Shown one piece after another: positions 27,750 through 39,900 of a stretch of DNA of 64,000 nucleotides. The stretch comes from Caprella mutica (taxonomy: Eukaryota > Arthropoda > Malacostraca > Amphipoda > Caprellidae). Each line of letters begins with the position of its first letter. Positions within the stretch are counted from its first letter, which is position 1. Made by a program: the position numbers and the translations under genes. The DNA lies in NCBI GenBank assembly GCA_947561585.1, contig CANNZV010000517.1, positions 1-64,000 on the forward strand, given 5' to 3'. A model generated the notes under the pieces. The model was not told the DNA's origin and searched no databases. It was given only the letters and a program-made list of their open reading frames with translations.

Positions 27750-28084
27750 TCCACCATAACTTCTATAGCCCCACCATAACTTGAATCTCCTATTAATCTT
27801 CAATGGCCCCACCATAACGTTGTTCCCCCCATAATTTTATATGGCCCACCATACGGTGGTTGCCCTATAATCTTTTATGGCCCCACCATAACGTTGTTCC
27901 CCCATAATTTTCTATTGCCCCACCATAACTGTTTCCCCCCATAATCTTCTATTGCCCCACCATAGCTGTTTCCCCCCATAATCTTCCAGGGCTCCACCAT
28001 AACATTTTCTCCTCTTAATCTTCTATGGCCCCACCATAACATTTTCTCCTCTTAATCTTCTATGGCCCCACCATAACTTTCTGT
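27750..28084. repeat. Family D tandem array, third locus
   Basis: About nine diverged units with GGCCCCACCATAAC and a C-rich spacer (GTTGTTCCCCCCATAAT). Confidence 0.85.
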
Positions 28085-28394
28085 AGTTATCTCCCTTTTA
28101 CACCACGCTAAGTTACTGATAAATGCTCATAATAGTACTTACAATTTCACCGTTATCACTCCTTTTGTTCCGAATCCAAGCGATGAATTGCTAATAGTAG
28201 ATACATTGCCACGGACAGACTCACAAAAATAATCAATGTACCCAGCCTAACAAATTCTAAAGCCCATCGTCTACTCTCAATCGGTGGTTATAGTCGGGTA
28301 AAGAGAATCTATCGATGACGATTAATCATTCGATGATAATTGAACGATATCGTCAAGCTAATTTAAATCGTTATTAATTTATATCATAAGTTTG

Positions 28395-28800
28395 TCGTCG
28401 GACATGCCCAAAATCCTTGAGGATAATGTCTGAAATTTTGATATTTTGCGGTAAAATATTTACGATAAAATATTTACGATAAAATAGTTACGATAAAATA
28501 GTTACGATAAAATAGTTACGATAAAATAGTTACGATAAAATAGTTACGATAAAATAGTTACGATAAAATATTCACGATAAAATATTCACGATAAAATATT
28601 CACGATAAAATATTCACGATAAAATATTCACGATAAAATATTCACGATAAAATATTGACGATAAAATATTGACGATAAAAAATTTACGATAAAAAATTTA
28701 CGATAAAATATTTACAATAAAATATTTACGGTAAATTATTTATAAAATATTGACGATATCATAATTTACAACAAACTAATATACGATCTGCCGATGACAA
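28395..28800. repeat. Family F element with 14-bp array
   Basis: The flanks (TGTCTGAAATTTTGATATTTT on the left, ATCTGCCGATGAC on the right) match the dispersed family F. The middle (28447-28745) is about twenty copies of TTTACGATAAAATA with TTC, GTT and TTG variants in blocks. Confidence 0.8.
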
Positions 28801-29130
28801 TTTTTCCGATCGGGTTGCGGGTCTAAATGGAATCAATGTATGAATTAGTCTATAAAGAATTATTGTGGCTCCACACATACAACTTTGTTCATTAAATCTA
28901 TGTACTTTTGGCACTCTAACGATGACTTATTTCATTATATGTCACAGTCAAAAAAACTATGCACAATCGATATATAATATCAATAGGTGTTCTTTACAGT
29001 GCATGCTAGACGTTTTTGAAACTTTTTATAGTTACGCATTTTAATTGGTTGGAAAAAGAGGGTATAAAAAGAACCCTAAAATAATATTCATTTAATATAC
29101 AAATTAATAACGGGATCTAGAAACTGCAAA

Positions 29131-29370
29131 TGATATTACTAATATTGTTACAATATTGACTGACAATGTTGTACCAATAGTGAAGCAATGTTGTAACAAT
29201 ATTGGGAAATATTGTAACAATATTGGGAAATGTTGTAACAATATTGGGAAATGTTATGACAATATTTAGGCAATGTTGGAACAATAGTGGGGCAATGTTG
29301 GGACAATAGTGGAGCAGTGTCGTAACAATATTCCTAATGTTTTCACAATATTGGGGCAATGTTGTCCCAG
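29131..29370. repeat. About 21-bp ACAATATTGGG array
   Basis: Roughly ten degenerate units, related in motif to the 12931-13545 array. Confidence 0.85.
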
Positions 29371-29677
29371 AAATCTTTTTACCTAAGGCTTCACAGTCGC
29401 TACCCCATAATGTTAGCTTACACGTAACTTATTCATTCGAATTATTCTGCTATCTTTATAGATAATCTTTCCAGTACCCATCATCTACTCCCCTTACCAT
29501 TCTCTTTCCGATAGACCTTAGCCAATATTTACACAGCATTGATCCGATGGTACGTACAATGCTCTGCCCAACTCCGTCACAATATCGAACCGATATTGAC
29601 GGGGAAGGAACTAATCCGTCTGTTAAATCTATTATGCAGACCTTCTCTGGTACACGTAATGGAAATGTTTTAATATA

Positions 29678-29911
29678 CAGTAGAAGTTCTCTATAGTGAA
29701 ATCCTGTATAGTGATTGTAGTGTCCTGAGTAAGGAAGTAGCCTCTATAGTGAACAAATTTTCTTTAGTCTGACATGAAATGTTCTTTAGTTTTCTAAAAA
29801 CTGATGGCCATTCATGGCAGACTAAAGCAAATTTGTTCACTATAGAGGCTACTTCCTTACTGAAGACACTACTTTCACTATACAGGACTCCATTATAGAG
29901 GAGTTCCACTG
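29678..29911. mobile_element. Family C palindromic element, complete copy (234 bp)
   Basis: It starts CAGTAGAAGTTCTCTATAG, ends AGAGGAGTTCCACTG, and is flanked by TA on both sides. CAGT ends and a TA target resemble Tc1/mariner-pogo class non-autonomous elements (inference). Confidence 0.8.
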
Positions 29912-30460
29912 TATTTGACTCATCAGAACCGATTAAATTATGTATCTAAATTTTGTTCGTTTACAACTTTCTAGTATTTGTTAAATATTATATAACTAAA
30001 TCGAAATAATAATATTTAGGTATTTAAGGTCATTGTTTCTACAACATCGTAAAGATGATGTTGAACCATTATATCACATTCCATAACATCGAAATGATGA
30101 TGTTGAACCATTCTCCAGAGCATTGAGTTTCCCTTAACTTATTCAGACCTGCACTTCTTACCGACTGAATTGTTTTTCTATTTAGAAGTAGGTATAGCTG
30201 CCGCTTTGGGATTTGAATATTTCAGAGCCCTGGGATTGAAATCTCGAAGCTCCTTTTCCAACCTCTCGAATAAATCATTCGATAATTCCTGCATGTTTGT
30301 AAGTGGATTTGCCTTGTTCCAATGACTTCAATCTCTAAAACCATAGATAGTCGGAAACTGAACACTTCTTTTGAAGAACTACATTCAGTGTTAAATTCAA
30401 ATATCTTATTCTTTATGTCAAATAAATTTTTTAATGGGAAAATATATCTTAAAAAAATTA

Positions 30461-30631
30461 GGGTTGTGATAATATGCTTTAAAAATTATAGATCCTAAGA
30501 ATACCACTGATGGAATGAAATGGTATCGAATACTATATACCGCTGGTGTAGAACCATTCAATACTCTTTAATTCTCTCCGTCTATAATATTTTCAGAATC
30601 TATGATTTTATAAGCATATTGTCACAATCGT
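30461..30631. mobile_element. Family A palindromic element, reverse orientation
   Basis: GGGTTGTGATAATATGC ... GCATATTGTCACAATC. The internal GAAATGGTATCGAATAC shows inversion relative to copy 1. Confidence 0.75.
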
Positions 30632-33600
30632 TCAAATAATTAATCATCATAGTGATACATTTTTATTTAGTATTTCTGGTCTCTAATTTAAAATAAAACT
30701 TCATATTTTTGGCGTCATATCTATTAAATATTTCAGTTTTAGAATCGGTACTTCGATTCCGGGATTGTTTATTAAAATCTGTGACACAATGTGATCTATC
30801 ACGTTATATATATATTTTCTGTTTCGATCTGACGGGAAATAATTAATTTTGTTGGATTTTGCCAGTGTCATATATTGTCGCGTGAATTTGAAGTTTTGAA
30901 TGATTAATTTAGATGCTAGCTAACACTCCGCTGTTTATATCGTGTCACAGCCGTGATGAAATGTCTCGGAAGAAAATAATTTCAGCCTCGCAATTATAAT
31001 CTGAGCGAACAGGATCATCACAATCGCTGGAACACGTCCGGAAAATTCCGGTATTGTTGTGACCGCGATATGAAATATTATTTTTAGCGAAAGACTAATC
31101 ACATTATTCGGTCGTGTGCAATTTTGACTTTGGTAGTGTGAATCTAAACCATGGTAACTTTTTGCAATTTCTGGTTTACATGGAATTATAATTACAAACT
31201 TTAGAAATGATCATTTTGTATTGAAAATTTAACTTTATTTAGTATTTTTTAACCTTTCTTTAGATTTTGAAATATTTCCATAACAACTTAATTGTCTGTT
31301 AGTGTTTTGATTACTTGATTTTAACTATTTTGATGAAATATTACTGTAGTTACACTGAAAAGAATGAACGGTTTCGTTTCCAGTGCATGGTAAGGTCAAG
31401 CAAGCAGGTTTCATCTAGGAAGCATTGTTACCCTAACGAATGCTATCTTTATTATTTCGCCTTCGTAACGTCAAACCCAAGTAATGGAACCATTATGGAC
31501 CTCCCGCAATGTTCCATAGAATGTACGCGATATGTACAACCGTACCTCAAATCTTAACCCTTGGTATATATCTTAGTAAGTAGCTTTTAATTTTAATTAT
31601 ATAATAGCTCAATAAAGTATACTTATTTCTAGTATATCTAAGACAGTTATAGACCCATTTTCTCATAACTCCTGTAATTTATTCAACAACGACCGGTAAT
31701 TAGTTAGATGATTCACCCGCATTCGCGCAATTCATAAATATATTTCTATGACTAAATACCGCCCCACTTACTTATTCATTAATTAGAATCATTCTTCAGT
31801 TTCTCTGTATTTGAGTATACATCTCTCGCATACATTTCCACATACACATACATTGCAACATACACATTCATTTCCACATTTGGTTAACCGTATATTGTCA
31901 AGTGATACGTTTTCGTCGATTTAACTCTAAATTGTTAGGTATCTTCTTTATATTTGGTGTACCAGCCATAACTTTTCACCTGGGTTTTCTATTTTCAAGC
32001 AAGTGTAGAACCATAGAAGATTAATATAGGTTCTCCCTTAATCTTCGATATGTCCACCATAACTTTCTAAGAGTGTTTCAGTGCTTAGTGAGATTGGTAC
32101 GTGTATCGCTATTTAATGCCGTACTTAATGACGAATAAACTCGAGTGCAGGGGGTTTAATAGAGTTAGTTCCTGAACAATGATTCCTTTGAAGAAACGCT
32201 TAACCCGCCTCTAAGCTGTGGCTCACATGCGCTCCACTAATCACTCCTACGATTACCCCTGTCTAAATCATCTGGTCGAACTGTTTGTATCCGATAATTA
32301 GATGTGTTACGATTTGATATATAAATAAATCTCTGAACTTAATTAATTTATGTTCACAGTGCTAGTGGAGTCTCTTTGATCTGAAGATATATGTATTTGG
32401 TATATCTCTTGGGAATTAGTATATTGAAATGAGAAATGGATTAGGCTCTACTGGCTAATGAAGCTAATTAACCATTACTAATGAATAAATTCTATTAACG
32501 TTATTTATTTCATGTTATTCAAGTTTGAGATTTAATCCTATTTCTAAGAATCAACACGTATGTTTATCGTGAAGCTGCTATTACGAACTTTTGATAGTGG
32601 AATGTTTATGTCTTGAGTCAGGAAACAATTTTCCACTACAGCCATATCATTATTACATGTCCTAAATGTAACTACACACCATCTTCTAGATCCCAAGCAA
32701 TTTCTGTATCTGTCACGCCAGACTATTTTCCCCGTCAAAATCACCCCACCCCTGTCCGACAATCTGGTGACGACAGGCACCCGACAGATAAATGACAGGA
32801 GTTGGGTCTGTCAGAGAGACAGATATAAATAAATTGAAAGGATATCAGAGCTCTCTTCTTGAGTCTAATGAACCACTTGTAAAGGCAGAGGCCATTCAAA
32901 TCGATTTGGTGAGCCTCACTACCTTCCCCCCCCCCCCTCCTTACCCATACTGGCCACCACGTCAAAGTTATTTCAGGGATTGACATTCACAGCATCTGTC
33001 ATCATTAGCGACGGCTACGAGAGCCTAGGCTCGGCTAATACCTTTCGATGACGAGGAATCTATCGAAAGGGTTGCGTCTGCAATTGATGTAGAAGTGTTC
33101 TATTGTGTATTCAAGGTTGCTATTTAATTAGTGTGTGGGAGTATTAGTTGAACATATGTGAATTTTGGATGCTGTTTTTACATTGTTTAGCATCGCATGG
33201 ATCATTAAGTTAAATATATATATATATTTATACAGAAGGGTATGATTTGTAAAAGACAAGTTTTGTTTTTATATATCACGTGTCGAGAAAAACTATTTTT
33301 AAATTTTAAACATATAATTCGAAGGCTGAAAACATTGCTCTCTCACTTTGCTGACAGGCACATTTCCCTTCTGCCGAGAAAATCAGTGAAATACATTTCA
33401 AACTCACACAATCCTCCTTATTTTTTTCCTTCACCTAAAACAGTCGACGGTTGCAGCTGAATCTTTTTCTTGTTTCAAGAACTCTCTCTCTCCCTGTTTC
33501 CGTGAGCTGATTACAGGCCCCATGAGCAGTAAATGAGCGTGCAATGACATTCGTGACTGTGCGCATGTACGTGTGTGCGTAGAGCGGCTCAGTGACACCT

Positions 33601-35169
33601 AGGTGTTGTCTTGACGGCGGCTAATGAAGAACTGTTGATTAGTTTCACCCTATAATTAGAAGTTAAGGATGGATAAAGAGTCACGCTTGTGATTTTAACC
33701 GTCAGTGTCTTCTTTGAAGAGGTATTTCCTCAGAGGCTTATAATCCAGTTGTTTAAGTTAGTTATTATTTTACTCAAGATAATAATCTATTGTAGGATAG
33801 CGGTCACCATTAAAAGACTGACCGCTCGACAAAAAAAAGTTTGCAGTTCAATGCATTCAAACTTTGTTCCTATGAATCGTGTGTATATAAAATTTTCACG
33901 GTACATTAATATGATAAAAGCTATGAACTGACAACAAAAACATACAATTTAAGCAGCTGGTTCACTAAATATCAATTATGTGACGAATCCTTGACATCCA
34001 GTCCATTTAGATACCTAAATTTTGTCAGTCTGATTATAGTTAAAATTTCTCCAATGAACCGTATCTGTTCTTTTTTTTAAATTTATTTTCACATTCTTAT
34101 TGCATTTCTGTTAAAATTCCGGTTGAGACTCATTAGTATTTCAATCCGGGATTTAGTTATTTATGCCGAATAATTACACTGTGCACAAACGAACCCCAAT
34201 CAATGCATCTATTATCTACTGTGATCGTTAGCAAACATTATTAGCTATTCAAGAGGAGCATAAAGCTGACTTTTGTGCTTTTGATTGTTGGTGTGGTTTT
34301 ATTCATCGATCGAATGATTGATTACAATTGTTAATAGATTATTAGAATTGTTTGAATTTGTTATCTTGCTGATCATGTATACAATATTACCGGTGGAATG
34401 TAACCGACTTTTTAATTAAATACAATAAGCCATCAATAATGGGAGATTTCACTACTACATGGTTTAAAAATTAGTATATAATTCACATTTATTATCGGTT
34501 AGTTTATTTTGTAACAGGATGAACTAAATCAGCAATTTCTACCTAGTTTATTCTACTTACACGTTCTACCTTTGTTTTCCTCGTAGATTTCTATTGAATT
34601 AGTACTATTATTCGCAAGTAAACTACTGATGTTACCTGTGTAAACATATACATAGCACCTATCATCACCCCGAAATAATTGATACCCTAATTCTACGACA
34701 ACCACAGATTACTATTCTTGTAGTCTGGCCTACACGGTTGTCAACCTTGTTAACATCTGTTAACAGTGTCGTTAACAGCCTTTCAAAGTGTCCAACCATC
34801 TATCTAGTAATTGCCAACCACATCTGTCAACAGTTCCGTTTGGGTTGGTTGGTACATGCGACTTAGGTGACAACTGTTAATTACAGGCCTCTTTTGTTGG
34901 AGTTTAGAATTCCTTCTTCCTTCTCACTGAAAGTTTACTCCTTGGTTTTAATTTCAGTTGTCTGTTAGTTGTCCCATAGTTTTGAAATTAGGTAATTTAA
35001 TAGTTTCCCTAACATTTTTTAAAATCACTAGCTTTGAATAAAAAATAAATTTTCAATCTATCTTATTGAATCAGTTTTATTTAATCGTTTTGTATTTATT
35101 ATCATATTAATGTCAAGATATTTTCTGATCAGAAATAATTAAACTCTCTAATAAATATAATATTAATTA
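30632..35169. other. Mostly unique non-coding DNA
   Basis: No gene supported; short open frames here lack recognisable domains. An inverted family D pair lies near 31965-32065. Patches at 30880-31080, 32985-33080 and 33480-33660 are less AT-rich and non-repetitive, and might be regulatory. Confidence 0.5.
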
Positions 35170-35341
35170 GGGTTGTGACAATATGCTTCTAAAATCATAG
35201 ATCTTAAGAATATATCACAGACTAAATGAAATGGTATCGAATACTATATACCGCTGATGTAGAACCATTCAATACTCTTTAATTATCTCCGTCTATAACA
35301 TCTTCGAGATCTATGATTTTAAAATCACATTGTCACAACCC
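35170..35341. mobile_element. Family A palindromic element, reverse orientation
   Basis: GGGTTGTGACAATATGC ... CACATTGTCACAACCCT. It lies about 590 bp upstream of the coding exon's acceptor. Confidence 0.75.
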
Positions 35342-35933
35342 TATTAACATTTAAAATAATAATTTTAAACTATTTGAAATATACTAATAACTATTTGAAA
35401 CTACAAAAAGAAGCTTTCCTGATATGTATTCTGTTTTTCCCTTCCAAACAGTCACATCAAACCTTCCATTTCTCCTTCGTGTGTCATTTAATCCATCTTT
35501 TCTTTACCTGCCCCGTATAATTTTGTGACCTGGTGTCGGATCCAACCCTCTGCCCCGCATCCTGTGTAGGACTTCTATAATTAGCACAAAGACAGTGTAG
35601 AAAATCACTAATCTCTTTCTGATTTATCTTCTAGTCGTCTGAAACTTGGGAGTGTTTACTGCAGTGAATTGGGAATATTATGCGACTGATTTGAAAATGT
35701 ATTTGTATATTAGGTAACGTTTGAATTCATCCCCATCTAGTTTGTCTTTTTATTCTCCTTTTTTTCCTTTTTATTCAGTAATATTTATTCAATTTAAATT
35801 CATATTTAAAATTGCATCTATAAAACATCTTTAATCTCTAAACTCATCCCCATCTAATTTATCTTTCCATTCCCATCGACTAGGTGTCATGATCTAGCAC
35901 GTCCTTACCTTCTTTTCTCCTTTTTTGTTCCAG

Positions 35934-36176
35934 GTCACGACGACATCTGTGATATCGCCTGAAAAAGAAAAGAAGAAGAAGAAACAACCTTCCAGTGTTG
36001 AAAAATTTATTGCGGTGACTGAAAAGGGATTTCTTGGAAAATGTGACGCGAATTTCAAACAGAGCGCATTCATTAGGTGTTAAGTGGAGCGAACTGAAAA
36101 AAGCCAAAGAGGTGGAGGAAGAAAGTGCACGCACGCACCTCTTCTGAATTCTCAAGCTTTTCTGAAATAACTCAAA
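35934..36176 (+). other. 5' UTR part of the first coding exon, with upstream splice acceptor
   Basis: A strong pyrimidine tract ending in AG at 35932-35933 suggests that this exon is spliced to an upstream non-coding exon, which I could not locate. The 243 nt up to the start codon hold a single upstream ATG, at 36041, followed directly by TGA (a start-stop element). An in-frame TAA at 36168-36170 sits just before the main ATG, so the coding frame cannot extend upstream. Confidence 0.6.
36041..36046 (+). promoter_or_regulatory. Start-stop upstream ORF (ATGTGA)
   Basis: This is the only ATG in the visible 5' UTR and it is followed at once by TGA. Such minimal uORFs can stall ribosomes and lower main-ORF translation. 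The role here is inferred. Confidence 0.4.
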
Positions 36177-36901
36177 ATGGTGACTAGAAAAGGCAGTGTC
36201 CAATTAGCATCAACTGCGAGTAGTAAACTCGGTGAACATTTTTGTGATGACAAACAGAGATGTACTGTGGAGAATGTTGGACACTATAGTTCTATAGGAA
36301 ACAGTGAGAAATGTGAATTTTTCAGGCCTCCCAAGCGGCCTAAACGTAGCATTCATGTGAACGATGGTGCTTCTAATAACGTCAAATGCTGTAATCAAAA
36401 TCAGTCCAGAGTAGCAAGTCCAGCTCCTCGGTGTCAACCTAGTGTCAACTTTAGTCAATTGTTATCTACTAGTGAAACCCTAGAACCTAGTGTTTGCTGT
36501 CTTTATAAAAAATACAAACATCATCCTTCGTCTCTAGAGCTGCCTTCTACTTCAACTTTAAATTCTAGTACACTTATCTGCAACTTAGGTTATCTCTTTA
36601 CAAGATCTAGAATGCCTTCTTCTTCTACTAGCAAATTCCTCCTATTTTTTACCCTATTGCTATCAAATTTCTTCCTAGTCCCCGTGGAAGCATCTTCATA
36701 TTCCCAAAATAAATACGGTTCGGCCACTCCTTATGGAATGTGGGAACGGTCTCTAGTCCTGGATGACTTGGGTTACTATATGGTGGAATGGACCGCCTCT
36801 CTCACGGACATACAGTTCAGACTAACTGCTAGAACCAGGGGTTACATTGGATTTGGTCTATCTTCTCAAGCCAAAATGCACGAAGCCGACATTGTAGTTG
36901 G
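36177..36901 (+). CDS. Coding exon 1: N-terminal extension, signal sequence, start of DOMON
   Basis: Residues 1-241 plus two bases of codon 242. ATG 36177 has a favourable CAAAATGG context. Residues 1-145 are Ser/Cys-rich with a basic patch (PPKRPKR) and resemble no domain I know. Met146 (36612) opens a classical signal peptide: a Lys, then a run of Leu/Phe (about 154-168), then VPVEA as a plausible cleavage site near Ala172. DOMON sequence follows ([25 protein letters not shown]). The donor GTAAGT follows 36901 (phase 2). Translation from Met146 would give an 826-aa secreted form. Confidence 0.9.
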
Positions 36902-39900
36902 GTAAGTAATGCTATTAAAATAACATAAAGTTCAAGTTAATCTATCCTAACCAAATAATGTCAGTTTTATGTACGAGCTAAGTTTATTGACGTAGTCTTG
37001 CTGTTAATGGATACAAGCGCCCCTTATCCTTATTTAAGTATTTTTCACGGAGCCTATTCATTTTAGCTGAAATCTCATCAACTCTTAGGTTTTTCCTCGG
37101 CTTGACGTGTTTATATATACCGGCAGTAGTTTATTAGTCTATATCCCTGAGGATGAACTTTACTGCCCCATAAATATTATCAGGCATTACTCCGCAGAAA
37201 TACCTAGCCAAATTACTCCGCATGCGCCGCTGCAACTAATTACTTAATGCCCCTCCGTTACTTAGTCGCAAAAGTGAGAAAATCCCGACTAAATTGAGGC
37301 TTGTGACGGCAAAATAATTCCGCCTGGCTCATTAGTGCTTGTAAAATATACCTACCAGGCTGGTGAGGAAAAGCTTGCGGCCATTTTTTAAAATCCTTGT
37401 TGTAAATATTATTACACCGTGAACATCGTTTCTTACAACCAATACCTAACTCTTATTATAAATCAATCACTCGGTTGTAAAAGTTACCGACAGCTGTCAG
37501 AGTTCTTATCGAGCAGCAAGTAGTTAAAATAATAATTCGAGTAATCATCAACAGAGTTAAGAATCTGGCTGTCATGAGTCTCTGATGAAGTTAAAAGACG
37601 TCAAAGATAAACAACGATAAGTGTTATTCTATATCTGAGGTTAGAGTGGATATATTTTAGAGCTAAAGTGGTCTCGCATTCACAGTTTTATGATATTGAA
37701 TGAACACTGTTTTGAGTTTGACATTTTAGATATTATAGTACGGAGAGATTTTAATGTGAATAGCAATTTCAGTCAGTAAATTTATCGAAACTCGTCTAAA
37801 TTCTGTAGAACTCCCCTATAATGAAATTCTGTATAGTGAATGAAGTGTCCTGGGTAAGGAAGTAGCCTCTATAGTGAACAAATTTTGTTTACTCTGCCAT
37901 AAGTAGCCATCAGGCTATTTATGGCAGACTAAACCAAATTTGTTCACTATATAGCCTACTTCCTTACTCAAGACATTCACTATACAGGAATTCATTATAG
38001 GGGAGTTCTACGGTGCAAGTAAGATCGTAAGAAATGTGTAATTATAAAAACAATAAAGCGGGAGGCACGCTAAATAAAAGTAGTTCTTCATTTCAGGCAT
38101 TTATGACTAATTTATTGCTTTTAATTCCTGACTGTTTCCGTAATATTTATGGCGCTAATATATATTTTGTTTGCTGAGCGGAATGCCCGCCCTGCTCGCA
38201 TCATAATAAATTCTGCGGCGTTGAAATGCACTAGCGGCGCTTTTTGCAGCGTGAAGAAATAGTACTCTACGCGTGATTTAGAGACTCGTAGACAAAGTGT
38301 TGTAGGTTTTTCTTGTAGAGATTTTGAATAATTTTCTACTGCATGTAATAGAACTGGAACGGGAAATCTGATGAAATTAAGTTGCTGAATTTTATATCTA
38401 CTTTGAAATGTTAATTTTATGTTTTGAATTTTCTTTTGCTTTATGTTTTATGTCCATCCTGTTATAAAAAAAATTATGGGTATATATAGATTTTCGTCAA
38501 AAATATTTAAAATAAAATGAACCTTTTTCGAAAAAAAAAATCAAATTGAATGAATAAAGCTACGATTCCTTATGTTTTGCCAAGTCATCCCGTTCCCTCT
38601 CTATACTGTACCATACACTTTTACAACACGTGCATGGTGTCCCATTTCTTAGGTAGGGGAAGGGCGACCTATTTATTTGTATCTGTATGTTTTATTCATG
38701 TGTAGATTATGCCAAAGTGTGTTAGAATATACATGAATGTGAAATGAATGGAATGAAGGATATCTCTCTATTATTGGGTGTTGTATTAGTTCCCTTTGAA
38801 GCCTTTACATCAAATCAAATCTGATATCGAACCTGGATCAAATTAAAATAACTATTTTATGATTGGACATACGCTAAAATTGCTTCAAAAATGAGTTTTT
38901 AACTTGATAACTAAATGTTAAATTCAGGGCTAAAGCTAAATGTGATCTGTTTCATTTTAACTGAGCTACAACTGTTGAAGCCACGAATGTTACACTTCAA
39001 CCCCGTATGGAACATAAATGTACCATATACATTCAGATTATGAAATACAATTCTTGTTGAAAGGATTATACTTACTTACAATAGACTCTGTAGTTACAAT
39101 AGATATATTTTATGCACGTGACGTCATCACAGCAAAATTTAAAAAAAAATACGTCAAGTGAAGTGTGAAAAATGATATAAACTTTATTTATTGTCATTAT
39201 ATGAACACAGTAATAGATAAATTGTTCATTTCTCATTTTTTATTCAATTGCATTAGTTCGATAAAGTTATATTCCACAGTGGTATCCTTGTATCGGGTAG
39301 CTTACGAATTATGGACGGGTACGCATTATCGCTCATACCCAAAAAATTGGTATTCTAACTGATTTTTATAATGTTAAATACTTTTCTTATGCTCGAAAAT
39401 GTGTAACTGTCCGGTAATACGTAAGTTACCCCACACTCCAGCAACAACATGAGTGAGAACATTCATCACTTTGTCATCTCACTTGCTGTACTTTTTCCGG
39501 TGCTGTTTACTTTAATCAGTATGGTAATATATTTTTCAGGGGGTATGAATGAATTACCGTACACACACGAGAAATAGTGATGAGGAGGAGAGAATGTGAT
39601 GATGAAGGAGTGATGAGGAGGAGGGAGTGATGAGGAGGAGGGAGTGATGAGGAGGAGGGAGTGATGAGGAGGAGGAGGGAGTGATGAGGAGGAGGAGGGA
39701 GTGATGAGGAGGAGGGAGTGATGAGGAGGAGGGAGTGATGAGGAGGAGGGAGTGATGAGGAGGAGGAGGGAGTGATGAGGAGGAGGAGGGAGTGATGAGG
39801 AGGAGGAGGGAGTGATGAGGAGGAGGAGGGAGTGATGAGGAGGAGGAGGGAGTGATGAGGAGGAGGAGGGAGTGATGAGGAGGAGGAGGGAGTGATGAGG

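Noticed and set aside
31315..31557. 80-residue open frame with several Cys
   Set aside because: No recognisable family, no splice or repeat support, normal chance length.
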